Assembly (NCBI GenBank): GCA_020831585.1
Contig: JAFIGE010000001.1
Span: forward strand, 1-64,000
DNA length: 64,000 bases
Direction: 5' to 3'
DNA from: Opitutales bacterium
Lineage (GTDB): Bacteria; Verrucomicrobiota; Verrucomicrobiia; Opitutales; Oceanipulchritudinaceae
Program-made: the position numbers and the translations under genes
In this document: positions 17,757-29,987 of the stretch, piece by piece
Layout: each line of letters opens with the position of its first letter
Position numbering within the stretch: position 1 is the stretch's first letter
Notes under the pieces: generated by a model
Database searches by the model: none
Seen by the model: the letters and a program-made list of their open reading frames with translations, nothing else
Told to the model about the DNA's origin: nothing

Positions 17757-18749
17757 TCAGGAAGACCGCCAACCGCGGGCAGCGTGAATGTCGGTGTCGG
17801 CGCCGTCGATCACTACAGAGCGAGTTGTCTTTCTTTGCAGGAAACCAAAAATTCCGCCTGTCGCGCGCAAACGATCAACCCAACCCGCACTCCCCACCGC
17901 TCCCCCCTTCACCGAGTAGGCGTGAGGCGCGGCCGCTTCCTGCCCTCCCTGGCGCTCAACCGGGGAGCCGGGCCTCTCCTTAAGGGCCTCGTGCTCTCGA
18001 GCGAGTCGGGCAATCAGGCGATTCACAAAGGCAAGGTATCGCTCGTAACAATCGCGGGGATTCCGATCCTCCTGCCCCCGGCGATCCCGTTGGCGCACCA
18101 GCCACTCATAGGCGGCGCGCGCGCGGGATTGGCCACCCGCCGCCTCCCCCAATCCGCAGAAGCGATAATTTAGCGGGGTATCCGCCAACCCCGCACGAAC
18201 GGCATTCAGATCAACATAAGCCGCCACGGCGCGCAAGGCGAGCGACCCCGGCTCCACAAGCACACTCCGGAACCGCTCCGCCCAGAATGTCCCAACCGTC
18301 TGATAGTGTTCATTATACCAAAAGGTGAAACGCGTCTTAAACTCCCGCATGAATACAGAGACATCCCCCATCCTCGCCTTGAGTTGCCCTCGCACGCTCT
18401 CCGCACGCCCGGAATCACCTCGAAGCACGACAGCGAGGGACTCAGCATCCACGCCCAGCGAGGGCGACCGCTTGCCACCATAGAGCGCTCGGAAGCGCCG
18501 GACCAGTTCCTCATCCGAGACTTCCTTTCGCGCCGTTGCAGGATCCAAGTGCAGGAGAATGTGGAAGTGGTTTTTCAGGAAACAAAACGTGATCACCTCC
18601 ATCCCTGCGAACCTCGCCTGCGTGCGAAGAATACGCCGCATTTCCACCATCCCCTCCTCATCAATCAAAAAGCGCTTCTGCACCACACGCGACATAACAT
18701 GCACGCACACCTCTTGATCCAAACAAGGTCTCTTTGTGTATTTTCCCAT
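17757..18749 (-). CDS. REP-associated tyrosine transposase (RAYT)
   Basis: A 330-residue Y1/HUH transposase. Signatures are VCVHVMSRVVQKRFLID, the HxH motif in LKNHFHILLHLDP, GTFWAERFRSVLVEP and VAAYVDLNAVRAGL around the nucleophilic tyrosine. In the last block Asn-Ala replaces the Asn-Pro of the other copies. Its N-terminal third is close to the remnant at 9182-9496, so those two belong to one subgroup. The C-terminal 100 residues are charged and low in complexity. It is convergent with the MoxR-DUF58 pair and divergent from pflB, whose AT-rich leader it borders. Confidence 0.9.
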   Translation of the reverse strand: MGKYTKRPCLDQEVCVHVMSRVVQKRFLIDEEGMVEMRRILRTQARFAGMEVITFCFLKNHFHILLHLDPATARKEVSDEELVRRFRALYGGKRSPSLGVDAESLAVVLRGDSGRAESVRGQLKARMGDVSVFMREFKTRFTFWYNEHYQTVGTFWAERFRSVLVEPGSLALRAVAAYVDLNAVRAGLADTPLNYRFCGLGEAAGGQSRARAAYEWLVRQRDRRGQEDRNPRDCYERYLAFVNRLIARLAREHEALKERPGSPVERQGGQEAAAPHAYSVKGGAVGSAGWVDRLRATGGIFGFLQRKTTRSVVIDGADTDIHAARGWRSS

Positions 18750-18808
18750 GACGCCATCCTTCGAAGGTAGCCTTGTTAGTAAAGAAAATTTTTCTGAAAT
18801 AACAAACT

Positions 18809-18821
18809 ACCGAAATTCGGT
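18809..18821. promoter_or_regulatory. 13-bp palindrome upstream of pflB, candidate operator
   Basis: ACCGAAATTCGGT is a perfect palindrome around a central A in the AT-rich 157-bp region between the RAYT start and the pflB ATG, about 85 nt before pflB. It does not match the FNR/CRP half-site pattern. A regulator for it cannot be named. Confidence 0.35.
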
Positions 18822-18906
18822 GTATTAGTTTTTCTAATTTCTATTCAGCTGGGCGGCATTTTCTTTAATAAGAAACCCTAACCTGTTACCCCATTTTGAC
18901 TTTATT

Positions 18907-21201
<2,295 letters not shown>

Positions 21202-22038
21202 GTGAGCGGGGAACCCCCATCTCCCGTGCCCTGCGCGCTCCTGCAAGAGAGCCCGGCGCCGTTGCCTGTGCCCGAACCCGGCCCGCCGCCCGCCAGCACC
21301 GCGGAACCGTCCGCATCCGTGCGCGGCTTTGTGTACTCGGTGGAGACCTGCGGTTCGGTCGACGGACCCGGTCTGCGCTATGTGGCCTTTCTTGCCGGAT
21401 GCCCCATGCGCTGTGTGTATTGCCATAATCCCGACACGCAAAACCGGGCGCATGCGCGCGAACGAACCGCCGGTCAGGTGATCACCGATGTCCTCCGCTA
21501 CCGCCACTTTATCCGGAGGGGCGGGCTGACGGTGAGCGGGGGCGAACCGCTCATGCAACCCGCCTTCGTGCGCGCCATTTTCGAGGAAGCCAAAGCCGCC
21601 GGTATCCACACCGCGCTGGACACCTCCGGGTGTCTTGGGGACCTCGCGGATGACCGCCTCCTTGCGGCGACTGATCTGGTGCTCCTCGACATCAAGAGCT
21701 GGGAACCGGATCTCTACAAATCCGTTACCGGCGTCTCGCTTGAACCCACCTTGCGCTTCGCCAAGCGCCTCGAAAGCAAACGTATTCCCGTTTGGATACG
21801 CTTTGTCCTCGTGCCCGGCATCACCGATGGTGAATCCAACATCTGCGGCCTGGCCGACTATGTCGGGCGGCTGACAAACGTCGCGCGCGTGGAGATTCTC
21901 CCCTTCCACAAGTTCGGGGAAGCGAAATACAAAGCCCTCGGTCTGCCGTGCAAGCTCACGGAAACCCCCGCTGCGACGAACGCAGATGTGGAGCGGGCCA
22001 AGGCGATATTTGCCGATGCGGGTGTATCCGCCTCCTGA
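21202..22038 (+). CDS. pflA: Pyruvate formate-lyase activating enzyme
   Basis: A radical-SAM enzyme that installs the glycyl radical on PflB using S-adenosylmethionine. The [4Fe-4S] motif CxxxCxxC is in GCPMRCVYCHNPDT, followed by TVSGGEPLMQ and LLDIKSW, as in other PflA proteins. Starting at GTG 21202, immediately after the pflB stop, the protein has 278 residues, about 30 more than usual. The extra length is an N-terminal proline-rich stretch before RGFVYSVETCGSVDGPG. No later Met or strong start lies in that stretch, so the extension may be real or the start may be another non-ATG codon. Confidence 0.95.
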   Translation: MSGEPPSPVPCALLQESPAPLPVPEPGPPPASTAEPSASVRGFVYSVETCGSVDGPGLRYVAFLAGCPMRCVYCHNPDTQNRAHARERTAGQVITDVLRYRHFIRRGGLTVSGGEPLMQPAFVRAIFEEAKAAGIHTALDTSGCLGDLADDRLLAATDLVLLDIKSWEPDLYKSVTGVSLEPTLRFAKRLESKRIPVWIRFVLVPGITDGESNICGLADYVGRLTNVARVEILPFHKFGEAKYKALGLPCKLTETPAATNADVERAKAIFADAGVSAS

Positions 22039-22079
22039 CGACAACCGAACCCTTTCCGCAAACCAACCGTCTTATTCCC

Positions 22080-23345
22080 ATGTCCGCCCAACCCAATCGT
22101 TGGACCATTGCCGCCGCCGCTGTCGGCGTGCACATCTCCATTGGCTCGATTTACGCCTACAGCGTCTTTAACCGCCCTTTGCAGGAGCGGCTTGGCTGGG
22201 ATCCGACCGACTCGGCCTGGGCCTTCAGTATAGCCATCCTCTTCCTTGGACTGGCAGCCTCCTTCCTCGGCCCCACGGTTGAGCGCCTCGGCCCGCGCAA
22301 GAGCGGATTTCTCTCCGCCAGTCTTTTCACGCTGGGCCTGCTCGTGAGCGCGCTCGCGGTGCACCTGGGCTGGCTCCCGCTGTTCTACCTGGGCTTCGGC
22401 GTGATTGGCGGCACCGGCATCGGCGTCGGGTACATCTGCCCGGTCTCGACACTTGTGAAATGGTTCCCCGACCGCCGCGGACTCGCCACGGGGCTGGCCA
22501 TCATGGGCTTTGGATTCGGTTCGCTCGTCGCGGGAAGCCTGATCCAATTTCTCATTACACACACCGGCCTGACCCTGACCTTCCTTTCCCTGGCAGCCCT
22601 CTACGGCACAGTGATGGTTCTTTCCGCCTCGCGGCTGCGCCCGCCACCGGTGGGCTGGATGGCCGAGGAGGTGGCGGCGAAAAAAGCCAAGGGCGGGCGC
22701 GGCGACCTGTCCGACATCAACTCCTTCGAGGCCCTGAAAACGGTGCGCTTCTATTTTCTGTGGATCATGCTCTTCATCAACGTGACCTGCGGCATCGCCA
22801 TTATTTCGGTGGCTTCGCCGATGGCACAGGAAATCGCCGGGCTCACACCGGCGGCGGCCGCCGCGATGGTTGGCCTCATGGGGCTCTTCAATGGAATCGG
22901 GCGTCTCGGGTGGGCGTCCTTCTCCGACATCATCGGACGCCCCCTCACCTACACGGCTTTCTTCTTCATCCAGATCATCGCCTTTCTTGCCCTCCCCAGC
23001 ATCACGCACGCGATCGCTTTCCAGATGGTGATTTTCCTCATTCTCACCTGCTACGGCGGCGGGTTTGCGTCGATCCCAGCCTACATCGGCGACCTCTTTG
23101 GAACCCGGTCCCTGGCTTCGATCCACGGGAACGTGCTCACCGCCTGGGCGGCCGCCGGCTTGGCCGGACCGCTCATCGCCGCGCGCGTGCGCGAAACCAC
23201 CGGCAGCTATAACGGTATGCTCACGGTCTTTGCGGTCTTCTTTCTCGTGGCGCTCATTTGCTCCATCCTGATCCAATTCGACATCCGCCGCGTGCGCCGA
23301 ATGACTGAATCGAGAGCCTGTTGTCTCGCCCCGGGGACGCGGTAG
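22080..23345 (+). CDS. MFS transporter, OFA (oxalate/formate antiporter) type
   Basis: A 421-residue major facilitator with about twelve hydrophobic segments. It opens WTIAAAAVGVHISIGSIYAYSVF, which is typical of the oxalate:formate antiporter (OFA) family, and has the MFS loop signature in GPTVERLGPRKSG. The start is ATG 22080, 41 nt after pflA; upstream codons in the frame overlap the end of pflA. Placement directly after pflBA suggests export of formate or exchange of a related carboxylate, which is inference. The C-terminal tail (RRMTESRACC) is short and cytoplasmic. The convergent ribD gene ends 7 nt away. Confidence 0.87.
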   Translation: MSAQPNRWTIAAAAVGVHISIGSIYAYSVFNRPLQERLGWDPTDSAWAFSIAILFLGLAASFLGPTVERLGPRKSGFLSASLFTLGLLVSALAVHLGWLPLFYLGFGVIGGTGIGVGYICPVSTLVKWFPDRRGLATGLAIMGFGFGSLVAGSLIQFLITHTGLTLTFLSLAALYGTVMVLSASRLRPPPVGWMAEEVAAKKAKGGRGDLSDINSFEALKTVRFYFLWIMLFINVTCGIAIISVASPMAQEIAGLTPAAAAAMVGLMGLFNGIGRLGWASFSDIIGRPLTYTAFFFIQIIAFLALPSITHAIAFQMVIFLILTCYGGGFASIPAYIGDLFGTRSLASIHGNVLTAWAAAGLAGPLIAARVRETTGSYNGMLTVFAVFFLVALICSILIQFDIRRVRRMTESRACCLAPGTR

Positions 23346-23352
23346 AGCGGGA

Positions 23353-24495
23353 TCAAGATTCACGCGGGCCGACAAGGAATCCCCGCACCAACTGATCGCC
23401 CCCGCGGAAGGACCTCACCCGCGTCTCGCTTAGGCGCAGGGCCTCTCCGGGGGAATCCGGAGACTGGCCGAAAAACGGACCCGGTGCCGCGGCATCGGCC
23501 ATCAATACCGGAGCCCGGTAGGCAAAAAGGTAATCGATTTTCCCGGCCGCCAAAAAAGCGCTCCACAAGCCCGGCCCGCCCTCCAGATAGAGGCCCGTGA
23601 GACCGTCCGCCTGAAATTGATCCATAAAAGAGCGCACCCGTCCCGCCGGCCCAGCACCCTCCGCTTCGAGAGCCCACACCGCGACCGGTGTGCCCTTCAG
23701 CCAGGCCCGCGCCGCCTCCGCTTGCGCCCGATCCACAACCAGGGTCGTCTGCCCGGCAAAAGCATCGGCAAACACATGCCAATCCTTCGGAGAACCGGAT
23801 CGCAAAGAGAAGCCCCCGTCAAAAATAAACCGGCGAGCGCACCGTTCCGCCGCGTCCGGCAAGCGCACCGTGAGGCGAGGATTATCTGCCCAAAGGGTGC
23901 CCGCTCCCGCCGCGATGGCCGGAAAATAGCTACGCCAACGGGCCACATCCTCCCGTGCCGCCGCCCCCGTGATCCACTGCGAGCGCCCGCCTGCCGCCGC
24001 CACCCGCCCGTCTAAAGTCGTCGCCATCTTCGCCGCCACAAAAGGGTGCCCCCGCGCAATCCAGTGGTTGAAGATCAGGTTCAGATCCGCGCATTCCCGG
24101 GCGATCACGCCCGTCTCGACCTCCACGCCCGCCGCCTCGAGGAGTGGCACAGCACGGCCCGCGTGGGCAGGGTTGGGGTCCATCGCTCCCATGACGACCC
24201 GCCGAATGCCCGACTTCACGATGGCCTCTGTGCACGGGGGCGTGCGCCCATGGGTCGAACAGGGCTCGAGGGTGACCACCAGCGTCGTCGTCTCATCCAA
24301 AGGGGCTCCCGCCTCCCGCCAGGCCGCGATGGCCTGCACTTCCGCATGCGGCCCGCCCACCGGCGCCGTGTGACCGGAGGCCACCACCGCGCCCCGGTGC
24401 ACCACCACCGCGCCCACGGCCGGGTTGGGGTGCGTGTGGCCCCAGGCCTTGGACGCCTCCTTCAGCGCCGCCCGCATCCAACGCCGCGCGCTCAC
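23353..24495 (-). CDS. ribD: Bifunctional riboflavin deaminase/reductase
   Basis: RibD catalyses the second and third steps of riboflavin synthesis: deamination of the pyrimidinone and NADPH reduction of the ribosyl group. The N-terminal deaminase domain has the zinc ligands in GGPHAEVQAI and LEPCSTHGRTPPC. The C-terminal reductase domain (about residue 150 onward) begins FVAAKMATTLDGRVA and includes LYLEGGPGLWSAFL. The length of 380 aa fits. The start is GTG at 24495, overlapping the stop of the MBL-fold gene as GTGA, so translation is coupled. Other rib genes are absent from the window. Confidence 0.95.
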   Translation of the reverse strand: MSARRWMRAALKEASKAWGHTHPNPAVGAVVVHRGAVVASGHTAPVGGPHAEVQAIAAWREAGAPLDETTTLVVTLEPCSTHGRTPPCTEAIVKSGIRRVVMGAMDPNPAHAGRAVPLLEAAGVEVETGVIARECADLNLIFNHWIARGHPFVAAKMATTLDGRVAAAGGRSQWITGAAAREDVARWRSYFPAIAAGAGTLWADNPRLTVRLPDAAERCARRFIFDGGFSLRSGSPKDWHVFADAFAGQTTLVVDRAQAEAARAWLKGTPVAVWALEAEGAGPAGRVRSFMDQFQADGLTGLYLEGGPGLWSAFLAAGKIDYLFAYRAPVLMADAAAPGPFFGQSPDSPGEALRLSETRVRSFRGGDQLVRGFLVGPRES

Positions 24496-25136
24496 CCGAT
24501 TGCCCGGACAAAAGGATTGCTGCGCATCTCCTCCCCCACCGTGGTGGCAGGACCATGGCCCGGATAAAGCACCGTTTCCTCCGGGAGCGTATAAATGCGC
24601 TCACGGATGGAGCGCTCCAGCGTCGGGAAGTCCCCCAACGGCAAATCATACCGACCAATCGACCCCCGGAAAATCGCATCTCCCGAAAACGCCACCCCCT
24701 CATTTGGAAAATAAAAGAGCAGGCTGCCCGGCGCATGACCCGGCACCGCCCGCACCTCCACGCGTGTGCCGAGGAGCTTCAGTTCATCCCCGTCCTCCAG
24801 CCAGCGGTCAATCGTCACCGGATTCATTTCCAGCGCCGGGATGCTGAAGCTGCGCATCAGTTCGGGCGTCTCAAACAAAGCACGGTCTCCCTCGTTTCCA
24901 TAGACGGTTGTGCCAAAGGCGTTGAAGCGATGCGCATCCAAAATGTGATCCCAGTGTCCATGGGTCAGGAGCAGCGCCTCGAGGCGAAGGCCCTCGCGCA
25001 CAAGGATGCGCTCCACCGTGGCAAAGGCGTTCAACGGGGCATCCACGACCACCGCGCCGGTTGATCCCGACCGCCGGACAAGAAACGCATTTGTCCCGAT
25101 CGGGGGCAGCTCAAAGGTATCGATTTGCAAACTCAT
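24492..25136 (-). CDS. MBL-fold metallo-hydrolase (glyoxalase II-like)
   Basis: A 214-residue metallo-beta-lactamase-fold hydrolase with the metal-binding THGHWDH motif, a later GHAPGSL histidine, the bridging aspartate in FSGDAIF and the final histidine in YPGHGPATTVGEE. This pattern fits glyoxalase II-like or related thioester hydrolases; the substrate is not defined. The start MSLQIDTFELPPIGTN at 25136 is chosen; twelve more open codons upstream look non-coding. It is coupled to ribD by a 4-bp overlap and divergent from sbcD, with about 100 bp between the two starts. Confidence 0.88.
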   Translation of the reverse strand: MSLQIDTFELPPIGTNAFLVRRSGSTGAVVVDAPLNAFATVERILVREGLRLEALLLTHGHWDHILDAHRFNAFGTTVYGNEGDRALFETPELMRSFSIPALEMNPVTIDRWLEDGDELKLLGTRVEVRAVPGHAPGSLLFYFPNEGVAFSGDAIFRGSIGRYDLPLGDFPTLERSIRERIYTLPEETVLYPGHGPATTVGEEMRSNPFVRAIG

Positions 25137-25237
25137 AATCGGCCAGTCTGCCACCCCCGCCGTCCTTGCCAATTACCAAAATACACCGGGCGCGGTTCGC
25201 CCTTGCTTCGCCCCAAAGCCCTCCATACATCCCCACC

Positions 25238-26452
25238 ATGCGTATTCTCCACACGGCCGACTGGCATCTCGGACAGAGCTTCTTCGACCGCGACCGCCTC
25301 CCCGAACAAACCCGGTTTCTCGACTTTCTCCTCGAGCAAATCGAGCAACGGGCCGTCGATCTCCTCATTGTCGCGGGCGATGTCTTTGACGTGGCCAACC
25401 CTCCCCGCGCCGCCGAGCAAGCATACTACGACTTTCTCACGCGCCTCCACGCCTCCGGCCCATGCGAGGCCCTCATAATCGGGGGCAATCACGATTCCGC
25501 TCCGCATCTTGATGCGCCCCGCCGTCTCCTAGCCAATCTGCGTATCCGAGTTGTCGGAGCCTTCCCGGAAGACCCCGCTGATGCCCTTTTTCAGTTTGAA
25601 CGAGGGGATCAACGCCTCCACATCGCCGCCGTTCCCTTCCTCAGGGACCGCGATGTCCGCCGCGCCATAGAGGGCGAAACGTTTTCCGAAATGGAGGCCC
25701 GCACCAAAGCCGGCATCCTCGCCGTCTACTCCGATCTCGCCCAGCGCCTGGAAGGGCAAATGGCACCCGGCGACGTGGCCCTCGCCACCGGACACCTCAC
25801 CGCCGTCGGCGGGCAGCTCTCCGAGAGCGAACGCTCCATCCACATCGGCCACCTCGGGAGCATCGCCGCCGGTCAGTTGTCGGGGATTTTTGGATACGTG
25901 GCCCTCGGTCACCTCCACCACCCGCAGGCCGTGGGCGGGCACGCGCACATCCGGTATGCAGGGAGCCCCCTGCCCCTCAGTTTTTCCGAATCCGCCGAGA
26001 AGCAAATCCGCCTCCTCACGCTGGAGGGCGGTATTCTCTCACAGGAAGCCATCCCCATTCCGCTTGCGCGCCGCCTCCATCGCCTCGAAGGCAGCGCGGA
26101 AGAAATTGAAACCCAACTCCTCCACATCACCCCGGCCACGGGGGACGAACTCACCCCCTGGGTCGAAGCCACTCTCACGAAGGGTGCCCCCAGCCCCGCC
26201 ATCAACGAAAACCTCCGCACCATCGCCGCGCGAAACGGCCTCGAAGTGCTCAAAGTCGCCTTTCGCCGCACCGCCGCCTCCTCCACTGATTTCTGCCGCG
26301 CCGAAGACCTACGGAGCCTCACCGAATGGACCCCCGCCGAAGTCTTCGCCAAGCGCCTCGAAACGGCCGCCAGCGACACACCCTCCTCGCAGCTTCAATC
26401 CGCCTTCAACCACATCCTTCACCTCGTCCAGGAAGAAGCTCCGGTGCCATGA
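25238..26452 (+). CDS. sbcD: Exonuclease subunit SbcD
   Basis: The nuclease subunit of the SbcCD complex, which cleaves DNA hairpins and protein-blocked ends. The calcineurin-like metal site is visible: MRILHTADWHLGQ, LLIVAGDVFD, IIGGNHDS and later GHLHHPQAV. The length of 404 residues matches the family. ATG 25238 gives the canonical start; 24 extra codons upstream are open but unrelated. Its stop overlaps the start of sbcC (ATGA). SbcCD processes the kind of hairpin that REP arrays form, though this is only a functional parallel. Confidence 0.95.
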   Translation: MRILHTADWHLGQSFFDRDRLPEQTRFLDFLLEQIEQRAVDLLIVAGDVFDVANPPRAAEQAYYDFLTRLHASGPCEALIIGGNHDSAPHLDAPRRLLANLRIRVVGAFPEDPADALFQFERGDQRLHIAAVPFLRDRDVRRAIEGETFSEMEARTKAGILAVYSDLAQRLEGQMAPGDVALATGHLTAVGGQLSESERSIHIGHLGSIAAGQLSGIFGYVALGHLHHPQAVGGHAHIRYAGSPLPLSFSESAEKQIRLLTLEGGILSQEAIPIPLARRLHRLEGSAEEIETQLLHITPATGDELTPWVEATLTKGAPSPAINENLRTIAARNGLEVLKVAFRRTAASSTDFCRAEDLRSLTEWTPAEVFAKRLETAASDTPSSQLQSAFNHILHLVQEEAPVP

Positions 26453-29400
26453 AGATTCTCAAGATCAGTTTCCAAAACCTCAACTCTCTCAAAGGCCGCC
26501 ACACCATCGACCTCGAAGCCGGTCTCCTTGCCGAAGCCGGCATCTTTGCCATCACCGGTCCCACCGGAGCGGGCAAAAGCACTCTCCTCGATGCCATCAC
26601 ACTGGCCCTCTTCGGAAAAGCCGCCCGCTACGGAGACGATGCCAACCCCGGAGACGTCATGACCCGCGGCGAAGGCGAGTGTATGGCCGAGGTCACCTTC
26701 GCCTGCCACAAGGGCCGCTTCATCGCCAAATGGACACGCCACCGCGCCCGTTCCAAAGCCGAGGGAAACCTCCAAACCCCCAAGCGCCTAATTGCCCGCG
26801 CGGACGACGGGACCCTCCTCGCGGAAAGGATCAAGGAAGCCGATGCGCTGATCGAAGACCTCACCGGCCTCGACTACCAGCGCTTCCTCCGCTCAGTCCT
26901 ACTCGCCCAGGGGCGTTTCAAAGAGTTCCTCGATGCGAATGACAACGACCGGGGCGATCTCCTCGAAAAAATCACCGGCACCCGCATCTACTCCCTCATC
27001 GGGCAGAAAGCCTACGAGGTGGCCGCCGCCAAACGCGAAAAAATCAAACTCGCCGAACAGACCCTCGGCGGCCTCCGTCTGAAAACGCCTGATGAACTCC
27101 AGGCCCTCCATGACGAGGAAGCCGATTGCAACACCCGCCTCAAATCCCTCAAAACCCGCCTCGCCGAAGTTACCCTCATCCTCCAGCGCGCCCAACGCTC
27201 GGCTGACCTCCACAAGGAGGACGAACGCCTCGCACAAGACCTCCGCGAATGGGAGAAACGACACCAGGCCTTCGCTCCCCGCCAAGCCCGGCTCGACGCG
27301 CACACCGCCACCCTCCCCTTCCGCACCGCCCTCATCGAGCTGCGCAGCCTCGAACAGCAGAAACGGACGCTTGCCCGCGAGATCCAAACCCTCGAAGACA
27401 CCACACGAACGCACCAGGCAAAAGCCCGCGCCACCCTCGCCGCTCTCCTCCAGTTTATCGAGCAAGCCAAAACCGGGCACGCCAACGCCCTCAAGGAAGC
27501 GGAGAACAACCGCAAAACGCTCGGCCAAACGCTTGACCAAATCAATGCATGGCTCAAAGAGCACGCAACCGATGCCCGCCTCGCCGAACGCCTGCCCAAA
27601 CTCCAGGAACAAGGCGAAAACGCCCGCCTCGCTGACAAACACCTAACCGCGCAAACCCTCGGAAACCAAAAACTCCGGAACGAACTATCCAAGTTCCAGG
27701 AACAGGTTATCCAAACTAAAAAAGCGGCCACGGATGCCGATCGGGCGCACACCGAAGCCCGCGCCCATCTCCAAACTGCCGCAAAGGACTTGGCCGACGC
27801 TTCCGATGGGAAACTCCCCGCCGATTGGCTCCGCGACAGCGAATCGCAGGCAAGCCGCCTCGCCGACGCCAAAACCCTCGTCCACCTTCAACAAACGTGG
27901 ATACGCACGCGCCAAACGCTCCAAGCCCTCGACGTTAAGGCTCCCGATCAAACAAAAAACCTCCTCGACGCCAAGGCCGCCGTCGCCGGTAACCAAGCCG
28001 CTCTCGAAAACGAAAAGAAAATCCTTCAGGACAAAAACCGTATTCTCGTTCAAGCCCGCCTCATTGCCTCCCTCGAAGCGCACCGCGCCCACTTGCGAGA
28101 CGGTGAACCCTGTCCACTCTGCGGTGCCCAGGAGCACCCCTACGGGCGCGACCTCCAAGTCAATCCGGATGCAGACGAAGAGGCCCACGACGAACAGGAA
28201 AAGCGGGTCGAAGCGGCCCGGAAAAAGCTCGAAGCGTCGGTCAAAGCCCACACCCAAGCCGAAACGCAACTCCGCCACCATGATGAGCGTTCCGCTGAAG
28301 TGAAAAAGCAACTACAGGAAAATGCCGACGCCTTCGCGGCCGCTGCCGAAGCCATCCAATGCCCCCACGGCCTCGAAGAGGCAACGGCCCTCACCGATTG
28401 GATGGCTTCCCTCGAAAACAAGCTCACCGCCGCGAAAAAGCGCACGGCCCGCCTCGCCGAACTGGAGCACATTCGTCAAACGCGGGAGAAGGCGGTCGCC
28501 GCCGCCCACAACAAACTCCAACTCGCCCAAGCAGCGCTAAAAACCGCCCGGGAGAGCGCCGAACAGACTGAAAAGAGCCTGGTCGCCGCGACCGCTGAGC
28601 TGACCACCGCCACCGGAGACGCACAAAACGCCCTCTCCGCCTTCAACGCCACCCTGGGCGATTTCAGCGCCCCGGCCACGGGCGCAGAGGCTACCCGCAC
28701 CGTGACCGCCGCCCTCGCCGTGCGCTCAAAGGCCTTTGCCGACAAAACAACCGAAGCCGCCAACGTCCGCCAATCGATTGACGGGACCACGCGGCGCATC
28801 GCCGACCTCCAACGCGACATTGCCGCCCTTTCCGAAGAACAGAGCGAATGGAGAGAGCGCCAGCAGAAACTTGGCCAGGGAGAGGCACGGGCTCTCGTTC
28901 TCGACATCCCCGCTTCCCCCGCCGCTCGCCGTGCGCTGGGTGACGCTGCGCTGCGCCAAGCCCACGAAAGTGCCCAATCCCTCGCGGGGAAACGAAGGGA
29001 TGCAGACACGCTTGCGGATCGTATTGAAAAATACACGACAAACCTCCTGGCGGATCTTTCCAAAACCGCCTTTCCCGACATCAATGCCCTCGAGTCCGCC
29101 CATCTCGGCGAGGCCACCCACCGCACTCTCAACCAGGAACGCGAGCAACTCCAGACGGACCACACCGCCCTCCAAACCCGCCGCAAAAGCATTCGAGAGG
29201 AACAGGAAAAGCTTACCCATGCAGGTCTTCCCGACCCCCAATCCCTCGAAACACTGCGAAGCGAAAGCGCCCGTCTGACAACAGACAACGACGCCCTTAA
29301 CCAGCGACTCGGCGAAATCAAAAACACCCTTGTGGCTGACGCCAAATCCCGCTCCGACATGCAGCGGCAACTACAGGAACTCGAACGCCTGCGCGCCGAC

Positions 29401-29919
29401 GCTCAGCTATGGGAAGAACTCAATGCCCTCATTGGTTCCGCCAATGGCGACAAGTTTTCCAAGTTTGCCCAAGGTCTCACTCTGGCTCAGTTGCTCCTCC
29501 TCGCCAACCGGCACCTCCTCCACCTCAACGAGCGCTACCAAATACTCCGCACCGACGAGGCTGGCCTCGGCCTCCAAATCGTCGACCGCTACCAAGCCGA
29601 CGCCCTTCGCCCCACCCACAGCCTTTCCGGCGGCGAATCCTTTCTTGTCAGTCTCGCGCTCGCCCTCGGCCTCTCCGATCTTGCCGGAAGCGATACCCGC
29701 ATCGAAAGCCTTTTTATCGACGAGGGCTTTGGCACCCTCGATGCCGCCACCCTCGATGTCGCCCTTGCCGCCCTGGAAAACCTCCGTATGGCCAACCGCA
29801 CCATCGGCATAATCTCCCACGTCGAGACGCTCAAACAACGCATCAGCGCCCAAATCCAGGTAAGCAAAACCGCCGAGGGCTTCGGCCGTCTTGACATCGT
29901 TAACGCCAGCGGTTTCTGA
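26449..29919 (+). CDS. sbcC: Exonuclease subunit SbcC (SMC-like ATPase)
   Basis: The ATPase subunit of SbcCD, a Rad50-like protein of 1156 residues. Walker A is GPTGAGKST near residue 42. Two very long coiled-coil arms rich in Ala, Leu, Lys, Arg and Glu flank the zinc hook CPLCGAQEHP near residue 554. The C-terminal lobe has the ABC signature LSGGES and Walker B LFIDEGFGTLD. The ATG at 26449 overlaps the sbcD stop. The many open frames on both strands inside this gene are shadows of its biased composition. Confidence 0.95.
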   Translation: MKILKISFQNLNSLKGRHTIDLEAGLLAEAGIFAITGPTGAGKSTLLDAITLALFGKAARYGDDANPGDVMTRGEGECMAEVTFACHKGRFIAKWTRHRARSKAEGNLQTPKRLIARADDGTLLAERIKEADALIEDLTGLDYQRFLRSVLLAQGRFKEFLDANDNDRGDLLEKITGTRIYSLIGQKAYEVAAAKREKIKLAEQTLGGLRLKTPDELQALHDEEADCNTRLKSLKTRLAEVTLILQRAQRSADLHKEDERLAQDLREWEKRHQAFAPRQARLDAHTATLPFRTALIELRSLEQQKRTLAREIQTLEDTTRTHQAKARATLAALLQFIEQAKTGHANALKEAENNRKTLGQTLDQINAWLKEHATDARLAERLPKLQEQGENARLADKHLTAQTLGNQKLRNELSKFQEQVIQTKKAATDADRAHTEARAHLQTAAKDLADASDGKLPADWLRDSESQASRLADAKTLVHLQQTWIRTRQTLQALDVKAPDQTKNLLDAKAAVAGNQAALENEKKILQDKNRILVQARLIASLEAHRAHLRDGEPCPLCGAQEHPYGRDLQVNPDADEEAHDEQEKRVEAARKKLEASVKAHTQAETQLRHHDERSAEVKKQLQENADAFAAAAEAIQCPHGLEEATALTDWMASLENKLTAAKKRTARLAELEHIRQTREKAVAAAHNKLQLAQAALKTARESAEQTEKSLVAATAELTTATGDAQNALSAFNATLGDFSAPATGAEATRTVTAALAVRSKAFADKTTEAANVRQSIDGTTRRIADLQRDIAALSEEQSEWRERQQKLGQGEARALVLDIPASPAARRALGDAALRQAHESAQSLAGKRRDADTLADRIEKYTTNLLADLSKTAFPDINALESAHLGEATHRTLNQEREQLQTDHTALQTRRKSIREEQEKLTHAGLPDPQSLETLRSESARLTTDNDALNQRLGEIKNTLVADAKSRSDMQRQLQELERLRADAQLWEELNALIGSANGDKFSKFAQGLTLAQLLLLANRHLLHLNERYQILRTDEAGLGLQIVDRYQADALRPTHSLSGGESFLVSLALALGLSDLAGSDTRIESLFIDEGFGTLDAATLDVALAALENLRMANRTIGIISHVETLKQRISAQIQVSKTAEGFGRLDIVNASGF

Positions 29920-29987
29920 CACCGCCGGTTTGCCATCCGATCAATGCCGGGCTCGGCTTCGCCGAATCGGGGAACCCTGGCGGCCCC

